The notes: a model not told the origin generated them from the letters alone. Shown: positions 8,640 through 14,968, counted from the stretch's first letter. The stretch: DNA of 15,168 nucleotides from Humisphaera sp. (GCA_025351525.1 JANXVV010000356.1:1-15168); one strand, 5' to 3'. Numbers and translations: made by a program.

Positions 8640-9527
8640 ATGTCTGCCCCGGCCCCTCTGACCCACCGAAGGCGATTCTTTGCACGGGGCATGATCGTGC
8701 CCGGATCGGCGATCATCGGTGTGCTGATCGCCGCCTTTCTCTGGCATGGATTCGCCGGACCGTCCCGGCAAATGGGGGCACCGCAACACGTAGCTTCAGT
8801 TCTGCCTTCCGCTTCGCAAAAGTCAGCCGAGATCGACCGATTGCTCCAGCTTCATGCAACCGCCTTCCAACAAATGGAGGGGCTTGGAAACGTCTTGGGC
8901 AAAACGTCTGGGCCGTTGGCATCCGTGGCAGGTCTTGGCCCGGCGATCGAACAGATCAATGCCTTCCGCAGTCGCACCTTGACGATTGGCGTTGGAAAAC
9001 TCGCCAGGGAGGTCAATGTCTGGAGTGCGATCTGCAAGGTGTCTCCCGCCGCAAGCGCCTTGGATATGACTCTCACCGAGCTAACCGCCGTGGTGGAACG
9101 ATCCAAAGTGCTGCTGGAGTTCTGCAGGGAATACGAATCCACCCGATCGCGATTTCATCAGGCCCTGGACCAGTCGCAACGCAATCCCACCGCCGAAAAT
9201 GTTGCGGCCTTGGGAAAATCGGCAAGCCATTTCAAGATCTGCGTTTCAAGCACGGATAGCCATCTGGCGATCCTGGAGGCGAAGTTGGCCTCCGTTTATA
9301 AAGCGCTCGCAACCTCCCGCAGGGTTCTGTTGAGCATTGTGAATTCATCGATCCGGCCGAGCGCTCAAACATTGGGCGGCCTCCTCAATCGCCCCGTTGC
9401 CGTCACGGAATCTGCCTCCGGCAGTGTCATCCAATATCGAGTCGGCCTGACCGAAGGCATGGGCGCGCTGGCGAGCGTCGCGGACAAAGCCTCCGATCCG
9501 CAAAAAGAGCCATCACTCGCTCGTTGA
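8640..9527 (+). CDS. Membrane-anchored helical protein of unknown function
   Basis: 295 residues, not recognised as a known family. The N-terminus is basic (THRRRFFARG) followed by one hydrophobic segment (about 18-38, MIVPGSAIIGVLIAAFLW), consistent with an uncleaved anchor and the rest outside the cytoplasm. The remainder is rich in Ala, Leu, Ser and charged residues with heptad-like runs (DRLLQLHATAFQQME, HLAILEAKLASVYKAL), suggesting long helices or coiled coil; three Cys are spread through it. It begins 89 bases after the FHA-ABC gene with no visible terminator between, so co-transcription is likely. It could be an accessory or adaptor to the transporter, in the way membrane-fusion-like partners are; that role is inference from position only. 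Confidence 0.85.
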   Translation: MSAPAPLTHRRRFFARGMIVPGSAIIGVLIAAFLWHGFAGPSRQMGAPQHVASVLPSASQKSAEIDRLLQLHATAFQQMEGLGNVLGKTSGPLASVAGLGPAIEQINAFRSRTLTIGVGKLAREVNVWSAICKVSPAASALDMTLTELTAVVERSKVLLEFCREYESTRSRFHQALDQSQRNPTAENVAALGKSASHFKICVSSTDSHLAILEAKLASVYKALATSRRVLLSIVNSSIRPSAQTLGGLLNRPVAVTESASGSVIQYRVGLTEGMGALASVADKASDPQKEPSLAR

Positions 9528-9532
9528 CCGAA

Positions 9533-9642
9533 TTGGAGTAACCATCTGGCGTTCCCGGCTGCACTGGACACGATACGAAAATTGAGGGATGACATTTTTA
9601 AGAGGATCGTGGTAGGGTGCGACTAGGCTTGCGTTACTCCAA
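9533..9642. repeat. Short inverted repeat bracketing the 9528-9666 intergenic region
   Basis: TTGGAGTAAC at 9533-9542 is matched by its exact complement GTTACTCCAA at 9633-9642; extending by three bases outward still gives 12 of 13. About 90 bases separate the arms. No transposase and no obvious target duplication. It may be the ends of a small non-autonomous element, a protein-binding pair, or chance. Confidence 0.4.
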
Positions 9643-9666
9643 GTCCTATACTCGAGCGAAAAATCG

Positions 9667-10035
9667 ATGTGGAACACTTCACAACGCGCCGTCGTGCTCG
9701 CCTTGGTGATCGGGATTTCCGTCTACTTCGCAATTCGCCTTTTATTCCAGCACAGCTACGTTTCCGATCCGCCGACCACCGACGGGCCGCGCGCCCGCGA
9801 ATTGGCGGATCATTTCGATCCCAATCTGACGACCCAGGCCGAGCTGGCGGCGATTCCGTACATCGGTGAAAAGCTGGCGGGAGCGATCGTCGATTATCGG
9901 TGCCGATATCTCATCCAGCACCCCGGAACCCAAGCGTTTTCGCAACCTAAAGACCTGCTTCACGTTCGCGGCGTGGGGCCAGCAAAGGTGGAGACGCTAT
10001 GCGAGTATCTGGATTTTCCGGCGGCACCCCGGTAG
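9667..10035 (+). CDS. Membrane-anchored ComEA-like helix-hairpin-helix protein
   Basis: 122 residues. N-terminal hydrophobic anchor (about 8-28, AVVLALVIGISVYFAIRLLF), a short linker, then a ComEA-type double helix-hairpin-helix: LTTQAELAAIPYIGEKLAGA with the IPYIG hairpin and PKDLLHVRGVGPAKVETL with the RGVGPAK hairpin. In the family such proteins bind DNA without sequence specificity, and ComEA does so outside the membrane during DNA uptake. The order (anchor then HhH) fits ComEA, but no comEC or other competence gene is visible here, so a general DNA-binding role is equally possible. The ribosome site is weak (GAG near 9655). It lies 139 bases after the preceding gene, so it may have its own promoter. 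A palindromic element starts 36 bases after its stop and may act as transcript end or stabiliser. Confidence 0.83.
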   Translation: MWNTSQRAVVLALVIGISVYFAIRLLFQHSYVSDPPTTDGPRARELADHFDPNLTTQAELAAIPYIGEKLAGAIVDYRCRYLIQHPGTQAFSQPKDLLHVRGVGPAKVETLCEYLDFPAAPR

Positions 10036-10070
10036 GGTGCCTGTGTCGATTAATCGAATAGCTTTCACCC

Positions 10071-10171
10071 GCCCTACATAGCCCCCGGCACGCCGGGGGA
10101 AACCATTCCCTGAAAGAACGCCATCGGTCGATGAAAAAAATTCCCCCGGCATGCCGGGGGCCATGTAGGGC
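10071..10171. mobile_element. MITE-like palindromic element, copy A
   Basis: 101 bp with terminal inverted repeats of 31 bp, 29 matching (10071-10101 against 10141-10171). Each arm contains its own hairpin: CCCCCGGCACGCCGGGGG (10082-10099) and CCCCCGGCATGCCGGGGG (10143-10160). The centre (10110-10139) differs from copy B. It lies between the HhH gene and a broken GH32 gene. No coding capacity; it would need a transposase supplied in trans. A direct target duplication is not obvious. Confidence 0.85.
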
Positions 10172-10251
10172 AGGCAATGCCGAATCAATGATGAAAGCTC
10201 CGTCCATAAAATCGCCCGCGCGAACCTATGTCACCCTCAACCCAGGTCGCC

Positions 10252-10485
10252 ATGAACACCCGATCTCCTCTCTTACTGTTACTCGCCTGTCTCGCCCTCC
10301 CCAGTTTTGGAGACCCCACCCCGCTCGAAAAAGCCGACGCCGCCGTCAAGGACGCCATCCCCAAAGCCGAGGTTGACCCTACTCGCCCCTTCTATCATTT
10401 CCATGCCCCGGCCCAGTGGATCAACGACCCCAATGGCCTGATCCAATATCGTGGAGTCTACCACGCCTTCTACCAACACAATCCA
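10252..10485 (+). pseudogene. GH32 family glycosidase (levanase/invertase type), N-terminal fragment
   Basis: ATG 10252 opens a signal peptide (MNTRSPLLLLLACLALPSFG) followed by RPFYHFHAPAQWINDPNG and GVYHAFYQHNP. WINDPNG holds the nucleophile Asp of glycoside hydrolase family 32, which cleaves fructosides outside the cytoplasm. A full enzyme has about 450-550 residues; here homology ends at residue 78 (YQHNP, about 10485), where the sequence changes to a redoxin-like remnant. The frame itself runs on to a stop at 10614 without GH32 features. It lacks the catalytic domain's other motifs (RDP, EC), so it cannot be active. Either an insertion/deletion junction or a translocated 5' end. Confidence 0.8.
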
Positions 10486-10721
10486 ATTTCCAGCGGCGAC
10501 CGATCTGACCGGCAAGCTACTGAGGATGGACTCGCTGGCGGCGACAAAGCCACGGGTCCCGCACCATCGTCGGCGTCATCAACGCCACCCCAGAGGTTGC
10601 CGCCGCCTGTGTAAAGCGGGTCGGGGTTCACTTCCCCATCGTCGCCGACGCTACGTTGGCAATCATCTCCGCCTACCAGGATGACGCAATCCCCACCCTG
10701 CCAAATCAGGGGTTGGACGGG
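10484..10721 (+). pseudogene. Redoxin/thioredoxin-like (TlpA/AhpC type) remnant, frameshifted
   Basis: Starting directly at the GH32 breakpoint, one frame reads FPAATDLTGKLLRMDSLA (10487-10540), like the start of a TlpA-type redoxin domain. After about 10550 another frame reads SRTIVGVINATPEVAAACVK and then RVGVHFPIVADATLAIISAY plus QDDAIPT (10557-10706), like the later part of the same fold. The WCxxC active-site segment that should lie between the two parts is missing, so an internal deletion with frameshift is likely. Homology ends near 10710-10721 where the opposite-strand gene's tail begins. Identification is from motif memory, not a search. Confidence 0.6.
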
Positions 10722-11277
10722 TGGTGATCGTCTGCTGAATCCGGCTCGCGAGATCACGAATAAACACTTCACCCCCCGCAAGTAGACTGATGCTCTGTCC
10801 GTCTCGAAGACGGAGTATCAGGTTAAAGTTCATCCCACCCGACTTGGATTTCTTGCGGCGCACGGCGGCCACGTCCATCAATTGCTCATGGGACCATTGC
10901 CTGTCAGGCATCTTGCGAAATGGAACTTCCACCCATCTCCGCACGCTGAACCGGATTCCCGACCGGTCTGCATCGATATGGATGTGGCTGTGCAGCTCAA
11001 ACAGCTCGCGGAACGGTTTGAGCACGAAGAAGGGTCCGCCTATTACGGCCATGGCGAAGAAACTCCAATCGCCCGGATGCTGCCAGGCGTGAAATCCGGC
11101 CCAGGCGGAGACGAAAAGAAACACTCCGACGCAAATCACCAATGTAAGCTCCGCTCGACGAATCATTCGTCGATCCGGCAAGACTTCAATCGTCACGCCG
11201 CCAGGGCGCGAGGTGACGATCGTGTTGCCTTGCACCGGCGAAATCGCGTAGGAAAGTTTCAGCACATCGTCAGGCAT
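10663..11277 (-). CDS. Two-TM membrane protein of unknown function, C-terminus probably altered
   Basis: 204 residues from ATG 11277 (MPDDVLKLSYAISPVQ...). Two hydrophobic segments (about 40-62, ELTLVICVGVFLFVSAWAG; about 68-85, WSFFAMAVIGGPFFVLKPF) flank a short loop. After them is a beta-rich, basic region with RSGIRFSVRRWVEVPFRK and LILRLRDGQSISLLAGG, resembling bacterial PH-like membrane proteins in layout, though I cannot name a family. The reading frame extends upstream to 11607 but those residues look non-coding. The last about 20 residues overlap the redoxin remnant on the other strand, so the true end was probably lost at a junction near 10720. No clear ribosome site. It may be intact enough to fold, or be a fragment. 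Confidence 0.6.
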   Translation of the reverse strand: MPDDVLKLSYAISPVQGNTIVTSRPGGVTIEVLPDRRMIRRAELTLVICVGVFLFVSAWAGFHAWQHPGDWSFFAMAVIGGPFFVLKPFRELFELHSHIHIDADRSGIRFSVRRWVEVPFRKMPDRQWSHEQLMDVAAVRRKKSKSGGMNFNLILRLRDGQSISLLAGGEVFIRDLASRIQQTITTRPTPDLAGWGLRHPGRRR

Positions 11278-11351
11278 GATGGCACTGTACCGCCTGTCGT
11301 TCAACTGCGGCAATGATCTACGCGTAGCACCCCGGCAACCATGCCACCCCT

Positions 11352-11657
11352 CTACACCACAGAAGCCAAATCCGAAGGCGCCACCTTCCATAAACGCATC
11401 CGCAGAATCGGCAAGATCCTTACCGTGCGGAAAGTTCCGGATGAGGAAGCTGTGTAGAAGAGGTGACGATCGACCGAGAGTCGTCTGTAGAGCGGCAACT
11501 GCGTTCCTCGGTAAGAAGTGACGAACGCTTTCGCGGGTAAGTAATCCTTCGGCGATTGCACGTATTGCTGCGACCGATAAAAATCCCCAATCGTTGCCGA
11601 CTTGCAATCGATGTGTTCGATTTTCTCCGCGCCATCGAGTACGTCAAACCAGTTCAT
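11352..11657 (-). CDS. Small hypothetical protein, possibly truncated, coupled to ORF upstream
   Basis: 101 residues starting MNWFDVLDGAEKIEHIDCKS; its ATG (11655-11657) overlaps the TGA of the preceding small ORF in an ATGA, which usually means translational coupling. The first 70 or so residues (to LSVDRHLFYTAS, about 11450) have a normal composition with Tyr, Asp and Lys spread evenly; the rest looks less protein-like and overlaps a plus-strand ORF. No family recognised. Together with the HTH gene upstream it could be a small accessory or phage-derived operon that has lost its downstream part. Confidence 0.35.
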   Translation of the reverse strand: MNWFDVLDGAEKIEHIDCKSATIGDFYRSQQYVQSPKDYLPAKAFVTSYRGTQLPLYRRLSVDRHLFYTASSSGTFRTVRILPILRMRLWKVAPSDLASVV

Positions 11658-11827
11658 CTCGACACGCTTACGAAAAGGTTTTGGGAATGAACGGGTTGCA
11701 GCGGTTGTCGTTCCGGTGAGATTTCAACCGCCGGCGTCGCCGCCGGAAAAAGACCCGTCGCCCACCGCTCGCAATCATCCAGCGTCTTCTTCACGACAGG
11801 AACGGTCGGCTCAGCCGCAGGCGGCAT
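11654..11827 (-). CDS. Small hypothetical protein (57 residues) between HTH gene and coupled ORF
   Basis: Begins MPPAAEPTVPVVKKTLDDCE at ATG 11827, with an in-frame TAG three codons upstream that fixes the earliest start, and ends with TGA overlapping the next ATG. It lies 36 bases after the HTH gene's stop on the same strand. Proline-rich and without a recognised domain. Spacing and the ATGA overlap are the main support for it being real. Confidence 0.35.
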   Translation of the reverse strand: MPPAAEPTVPVVKKTLDDCERWATGLFPAATPAVEISPERQPLQPVHSQNLFVSVSR

Positions 11828-11863
11828 TGACGCCTACTGATTCGAAGACCGCACCAAACAAAC

Positions 11864-12430
11864 TCAGATCCCAAATTCAAGCCCTTCCAAAATCGATTTC
11901 TCATTGGCCCGCGCCTCCTCGATTTTCTGCGCCCGGCGAACATCGTCGGGTTCGGTGGGGCCGGGGGTGGGACGCTCCATGATGCCCATGGCCTTCAACA
12001 CCACCAGCGCCGCGCGGGCGTCGCCGGAGCGCATGGCGTTGCCGACGGTGGTGACGGCGGTGTCGGTCAGGGCAAGCAGTCGACCCCGCGCGGTCGCCAG
12101 CACATCCTGCTGCCAGGCGTTGTAGGCGGCGGCGAAACGGGGATCCTGCTTCAGCCATCGATAGAGCGTCATGCGCGAAACCCCGGCGGCGTCGGCGGCG
12201 TCGATAAGCGTGTCGCCGGACGTCATTTTCTCAATCGCAATCCGCTGCGGCGGCGACAAAGCCAGCGCCGCGGCCTCCGTCGCCGACACCGGCCCAACGA
12301 TCGCCCCCTGCAACCCCGCTTCTTCCACGTCCACCCCCAGCGGCTTGCCGGAAACCGCTCCCGCCACCCGCCCGGTTTTACCTTGCTTCGAGACGGTGGT
12401 TCCCGTCAAAAGGGTCGTTTTTCTGGACAT
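11864..12430 (-). CDS. Helix-turn-helix protein resembling a phage terminase small subunit
   Basis: 188 residues from ATG 12430. A low-complexity N-terminus (1-58) precedes a homeodomain-like HTH (about 61-98): IAIEKMTSGDTLIDAADAAG then VSRMTLYRWLKQDPRFAAAY, the pattern of terminase small subunits (phBC6A51 type), which bind phage DNA and recruit the large subunit. A helical part follows (TARGRLLALTDTAVTTVGNA, DARAALVVLKAMG), also seen in that group, then a charged tail. GGGTG just upstream of ATG is a weak ribosome site. No large terminase, portal or capsid gene is visible, so it may be a prophage remnant or a domesticated DNA-binding regulator heading a three-gene unit with the two small ORFs after it. 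Confidence 0.72.
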   Translation of the reverse strand: MSRKTTLLTGTTVSKQGKTGRVAGAVSGKPLGVDVEEAGLQGAIVGPVSATEAAALALSPPQRIAIEKMTSGDTLIDAADAAGVSRMTLYRWLKQDPRFAAAYNAWQQDVLATARGRLLALTDTAVTTVGNAMRSGDARAALVVLKAMGIMERPTPGPTEPDDVRRAQKIEEARANEKSILEGLEFGI

Positions 12431-12762
12431 GTCAACACCCTAACATACTGCGAACAAAAAGTCCATTAAATTCTTCACCCCTGGCAACATTTGTCTTAGA
12501 GGGTGTTTAAGAACTTCGTGGAGACTGTCGTAGCATGGGCTACCCGCCCAGTTTTTGAATTTGAACGCAGAAAAATCATGCGCTGGCAGCCCAAGCGACG
12601 GCTAACCCAGCCGTGTTCCTCAACATGCTCTTACCAATATTTGAACGGAGTCAAAACGGTGGGTGAGCCGCCAAAGCAAATAGCGTCCCCGCTGTATCGT
12701 CCGAGTCGTCACGCACAGTCATTCAAATCGGTCACCATGATTGTCAACAAATCCCGCCATCC
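12431..12762. other. Intergenic stretch without a convincing gene
   Basis: No ORF here has recognisable protein features. Visible structures: GAGGGTGTTTAAGAACTTC (12499-12517), similar to ends of some IS elements but with no partner or transposase found; TAGCATGGGCTACCCGCCCA (12531-12550), a short imperfect palindrome; and a hairpin ACGGCT-AACCC-AGCCGT (12598-12614). Base composition is less GC-rich than its neighbours. Probably decayed repeat material. Confidence 0.5.
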
Positions 12763-12860
12763 CCCTATAAATCCCCCGGCACGCCGGGGGAAACCATTCC
12801 CGCATAGGACGCTTTGAATACACGAAAGATTTCCCCCGGCGTGCCGGGGGCTCTCCAGGG
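12763..12860. mobile_element. MITE-like palindromic element, copy B
   Basis: 98 bp. Arms 12763-12792 and 12831-12860 are inverted, 26 of 30 matching, with hairpins CCCCCGGCACGCCGGGGG (12773-12790) and CCCCCGGCGTGCCGGGGG (12833-12850). The left hairpin and following AAACCATTCCC (to 12801) are identical to copy A over 29 bases, and arm spacing is nearly the same, while the centre has diverged. It lies between the HTH gene and the MFS remnant. Confidence 0.85.
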
Positions 12861-13004
12861 CCACAATGTTCTTGACTCATTCCGCATCGTCCTCGGCCCC
12901 TTATCGTCGTTTTGCAGACACCGTGAGAATCATGTCGCCGTGCGCAGGCGGCTCGACGGACGATTTCCTATCCCGGCCGCACCACTCGCACGCTCGCCAC
13001 CAAC

Positions 13005-13366
13005 GGCCACGCTTGCCACCAGTTGTCCCAAGCCCGTTACGGTGTAGAACGAGCCGATGGCCCCAGCCCGCTGATCCTTCCGCACCACGTCTGCGATCAA
13101 CGCCTTGGTGATGCCCTCGGCGAGTGCTTGATACAAACCATACACGCCCAGCAGTATCCACGGTGCGGTCGAGGACTTCGCCAAAGCGAAGCCGAGGTAC
13201 GCGGCGGCATACACGATCCAACCCGCCATGACGACGAGCTTGCGGCCAATGCGGTCGGAGATTTCGCCCAGCGGCATGGCCCCGAGAGCGTAGACGACGT
13301 TATACAGGGCGAACGCAACGATCACCTGCGACAAGGTCAAGCCCAGTTCCTTGGGCCGAAGGGGAG
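13005..13366 (-). pseudogene. Major facilitator superfamily transporter, C-terminal half remnant
   Basis: The minus strand reads LRPKELGLTLSQVIVAFALY, then ALGAMPLGEISDRIGRK, then LGVYGLYQALAEGITKAL and GAIGSFYTVTGLGQLVASV. GEISDRIGRK is the MFS loop motif (normally between TM2-3 or, in this half, TM8-9), and the helices around it are hydrophobic. The N-terminal half is absent: the sequence is cut at about 13366 by the RAYT end. The other end is also damaged; after LVASV (about 13008) a near-repeat of about 19 bases follows and the frame leaves the MFS pattern. The frame continues through RAYT sequence, so the open ORF is longer than the real fragment. Substrate unknown. Confidence 0.8.
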
Positions 13367-13371
13367 AAAAA

Positions 13372-13389
13372 AAGGGGTCACTTCTCATT
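13372..13389. repeat. RAYT element left terminal repeat
   Basis: AAGGGGTCACTTCTCATT, the exact reverse complement of 13759-13776. TTCTC within it can pair with GAGAA at 13364-13368, giving a small end hairpin. The TCA at 13378-13380 is the complement of the transposase stop TGA, so the end of the gene lies inside the repeat. Confidence 0.88.
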
Positions 13390-13721
13390 TTCATCCTTCG
13401 TCTCCGTTTTCCGCGGTCTTCCGCGGGGGCGGAGGGTATGGGCAAGTCCGAGAAGGGTGGCGGCGGACGTGCGTCACGCCTGGCCAACGCATGACAGCGC
13501 CGAGGTCCGCGTCGCCCGCCGGGCGGAGCACCAGATGCCAGTGGTTCGGCATCAGACAATAGCCAAGCAGCCGGACCGGCGCGTGGTCCATCGCCAAGGC
13601 GATGATCCCGAGGAACGCGTCGTAGTCGGCCGGCTTGTGAAACAACCGCTGGCGGCCATTACCACGGTTCAGGCAGTGGTAAATCATTCCCCCCGACAAT
13701 GCGTCTGCATTGTCTTGGCAT
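13378..13721 (-). pseudogene. RAYT (REP-associated tyrosine, Y1/HUH) transposase, frameshifted and internally deleted
   Basis: RAYTs are single-strand DNA transposases with an HUH motif and one catalytic Tyr. From ATG 13721 the gene reads MPRQCRRIVGG, then must shift by one base at a run of six G (complement of 13689-13694) to continue MIYHCLNRGNGRQRLFHKPA... and the HUH motif MPNHWHLVLRP, then MRW...THVRRH (to about 13457). Next should come YHRHY..GHVWQGRFK and about 120 more residues including the catalytic Tyr; they are absent. Instead, in another frame, LGLAHTLRPRGRPRK and a short tail ending at TGA (13378-13380) match a normal RAYT C-terminus. So the two ends survive and the middle is deleted. 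It cannot be active by itself. Bounded by 18 bp inverted repeats. Confidence 0.87.
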
Positions 13722-13758
13722 GACCGGTGAATATTCGCCCAGAAGGCGAAAGTCAATC

Positions 13759-13776
13759 AATGAGAAGTGACCCCTT
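13759..13776. repeat. RAYT element right terminal repeat
   Basis: AATGAGAAGTGACCCCTT, exact inverse of 13372-13389. TGAGAA (13761-13766) pairs with TTCTCA (13784-13789) just outside it, so both ends can form a small hairpin. Confidence 0.88.
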
Positions 13777-14184
13777 ATCCTATTTCTCAAATTCCGCATC
13801 GTCAACACCAGCGGCCAAGCCAACAGCGACATGCAATTTCGTAGCGAGCGCGTGCCAAATTCCACCGAGGTGGCTGGCTATCAAGCCGATGTGGGCCAAG
13901 GGTATTGGGGCTGCCTGTACGATGAATCGCGTCGGAAAAAAGTGCTGGTGACGCCGCCGAAGGAAGAACTGGAGGAGGCGATCAAGCGCGACGGGTGGAA
14001 CGAGTACGTCATCACCTGCAAAGGCGATCACATCACGTTGGAACTGAATGGGCTGAAGACCGTCGACTACACCGAGACCGAGCCCGCCGATAAAATCGCC
14101 CGCACCGGCATTTTCGCCCTGCAAATCCACGCAGGCGGGCCGATGGAGGTTCACGCGATTGATATTTGGATTAAGCGGTTATAG
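13777..14184 (+). pseudogene. DUF1080 (3-keto-disaccharide hydrolase-like) protein, C-terminal half
   Basis: Starting right after the RAYT end, the frame reads LFLKFRIVNTSGQANSDMQF, then RSERVPN, GYQADVGQGYWGCLYDESRR, WNEYVITCKGDHITLELNG and finally ARTGIFALQIHAGGPMEVHA, IDIWIKRL and a stop at 14184. These are the core strands of the concanavalin-like DUF1080 fold, common in secreted planctomycete sugar-degrading proteins. About 135 residues remain of the usual about 200-250; the signal peptide and the first strands are missing. An internal ATG (13831) could start a shorter product, but without a ribosome site it is unlikely to be translated well. Most likely a gene cut by the RAYT element or by a deletion ending at it. 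Confidence 0.83.
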
Positions 14185-14204
14185 AATCGGGTATACTCGG
14201 AACC

Positions 14205-14211
14205 AAGGAGG
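14205..14211 (+). promoter_or_regulatory. Strong Shine-Dalgarno site of the pilin-like gene
   Basis: AAGGAGG lies 7 bases before ATG 14219 and decides the start over the earlier in-frame ATG at 14159, which lies inside the DUF1080 remnant. Confidence 0.85.
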
Positions 14212-14218
14212 CTTCATC

Positions 14219-14944
14219 ATGTTCAATCGATCCAAAGCGTTCACGCTTGTTGAATTGTTGGTAGTGATTGGGATCATCGCGCTGCTGGTGGCGATTCTGT
14301 TGCCGGCGCTTTCAAAATCACGCGAGCAGGCGATTCGAATTCAATGCGCCAGCAATATACGCCAGTGGGGGCAGGCGTTCGCGGCGTACGGGAACGAAAA
14401 CAAAGGCTCGTTCCCCTATAATGGGCCCGCCATTCCAATCGTGTGCCCGGTGGGTGGAAAGGGAATGAGCTGGACCAGCTCAATCGTACAAGATTTTTAT
14501 GCCGACTATCTGCTGGCTAATCACAACCTTTCCGCCCGCGAAAAGAACAACGTCTTGTTTTGCCCCAGCCAGACCTGGCACCGCGAAGCCGCGAATGACG
14601 CGACGTTGACCGGTGGTTTGATCGGCTACTTTTACATGCCCCACCGGATTGCCGGTACCCCGTCTAATCCAATGGTTTACACGCCGGCCGGAAATGGGTG
14701 GGTGGAGAAAAAGAAGCTGGCCCAAGATAATCGCATGGCACCGATCATGTCGGACATGCAGCAGTACAACACAGGGGATAAGTCATGGAACCGATACTCG
14801 AGCCATTTTAAAAACAACACCCCGGCTGGAGGAAATTTTCTGTTCGAGGACGGACATGTGAAGTGGTATGACTTCGACACCATTCAATTGGGGTCAACCG
14901 AACCGGGTTGGGAATGCTGGTACAAAGTGAGCTTGAACTGGTGA
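14219..14944 (+). CDS. Type IV pilin-like (pseudopilin) protein with H-X9-DG style C-terminus
   Basis: 241 residues. The N-terminus MFNRSKA-FTLVELLVVIG is a class III signal: a prepilin peptidase would cut before F, leaving Glu at +5; the residue before the cut is Ala rather than the more usual Gly. The hydrophobic helix (about 8-30) continues into LLPALSKSREQAIRIQCASN, typical of this planctomycete group. The C-terminus has HFKNNTPAGGNFLFEDGHVK, resembling the H-X9-DG processing-associated motif. Such proteins occur in many copies per planctomycete genome and are exported by a type II secretion/pilus-like machine; individual roles are mostly unknown. It starts 34 bases after the DUF1080 remnant and looks complete. 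Four Cys residues could form disulfides outside the cell. Confidence 0.93.
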   Translation: MFNRSKAFTLVELLVVIGIIALLVAILLPALSKSREQAIRIQCASNIRQWGQAFAAYGNENKGSFPYNGPAIPIVCPVGGKGMSWTSSIVQDFYADYLLANHNLSAREKNNVLFCPSQTWHREAANDATLTGGLIGYFYMPHRIAGTPSNPMVYTPAGNGWVEKKKLAQDNRMAPIMSDMQQYNTGDKSWNRYSSHFKNNTPAGGNFLFEDGHVKWYDFDTIQLGSTEPGWECWYKVSLNW

Positions 14945-14968
14945 GCCTTTGATACTTCTCGATTTGGC

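Noticed and set aside
11341..11457. 38-residue plus-strand ORF (MPPLYTTEAKSEGATFHKRI...)
   Set aside because: Reads protein-like but has no ribosome site, no family, and overlaps the coupled minus-strand ORF; perhaps another gene fragment.
12499..12517. GAGGGTGTTTAAGAACTTC as an IS end
   Set aside because: Resembles some IS termini, but no inverted partner, target duplication or transposase was found.
10071..12860. The CCCCCGGC..GCCGGGGG repeats as a CRISPR array
   Set aside because: Only two widely separated pairs, palindromic, with no regular spacers and no cas genes.
12879..13802. Shared ATTCCGCATCGTC at 12878-12890 and 13790-13802 as a target duplication around the RAYT region
   Set aside because: The match is about 13 bases (with a small offset), the interval contains unrelated MFS sequence, and the second copy is coding sequence of DUF1080; chance or a tiny duplicated piece cannot be told apart.
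14159..14218. Earlier ATG 14159 as the pilin start
   Set aside because: It lies within the DUF1080 remnant; AAGGAGG and the prepilin signal place the start at 14219.
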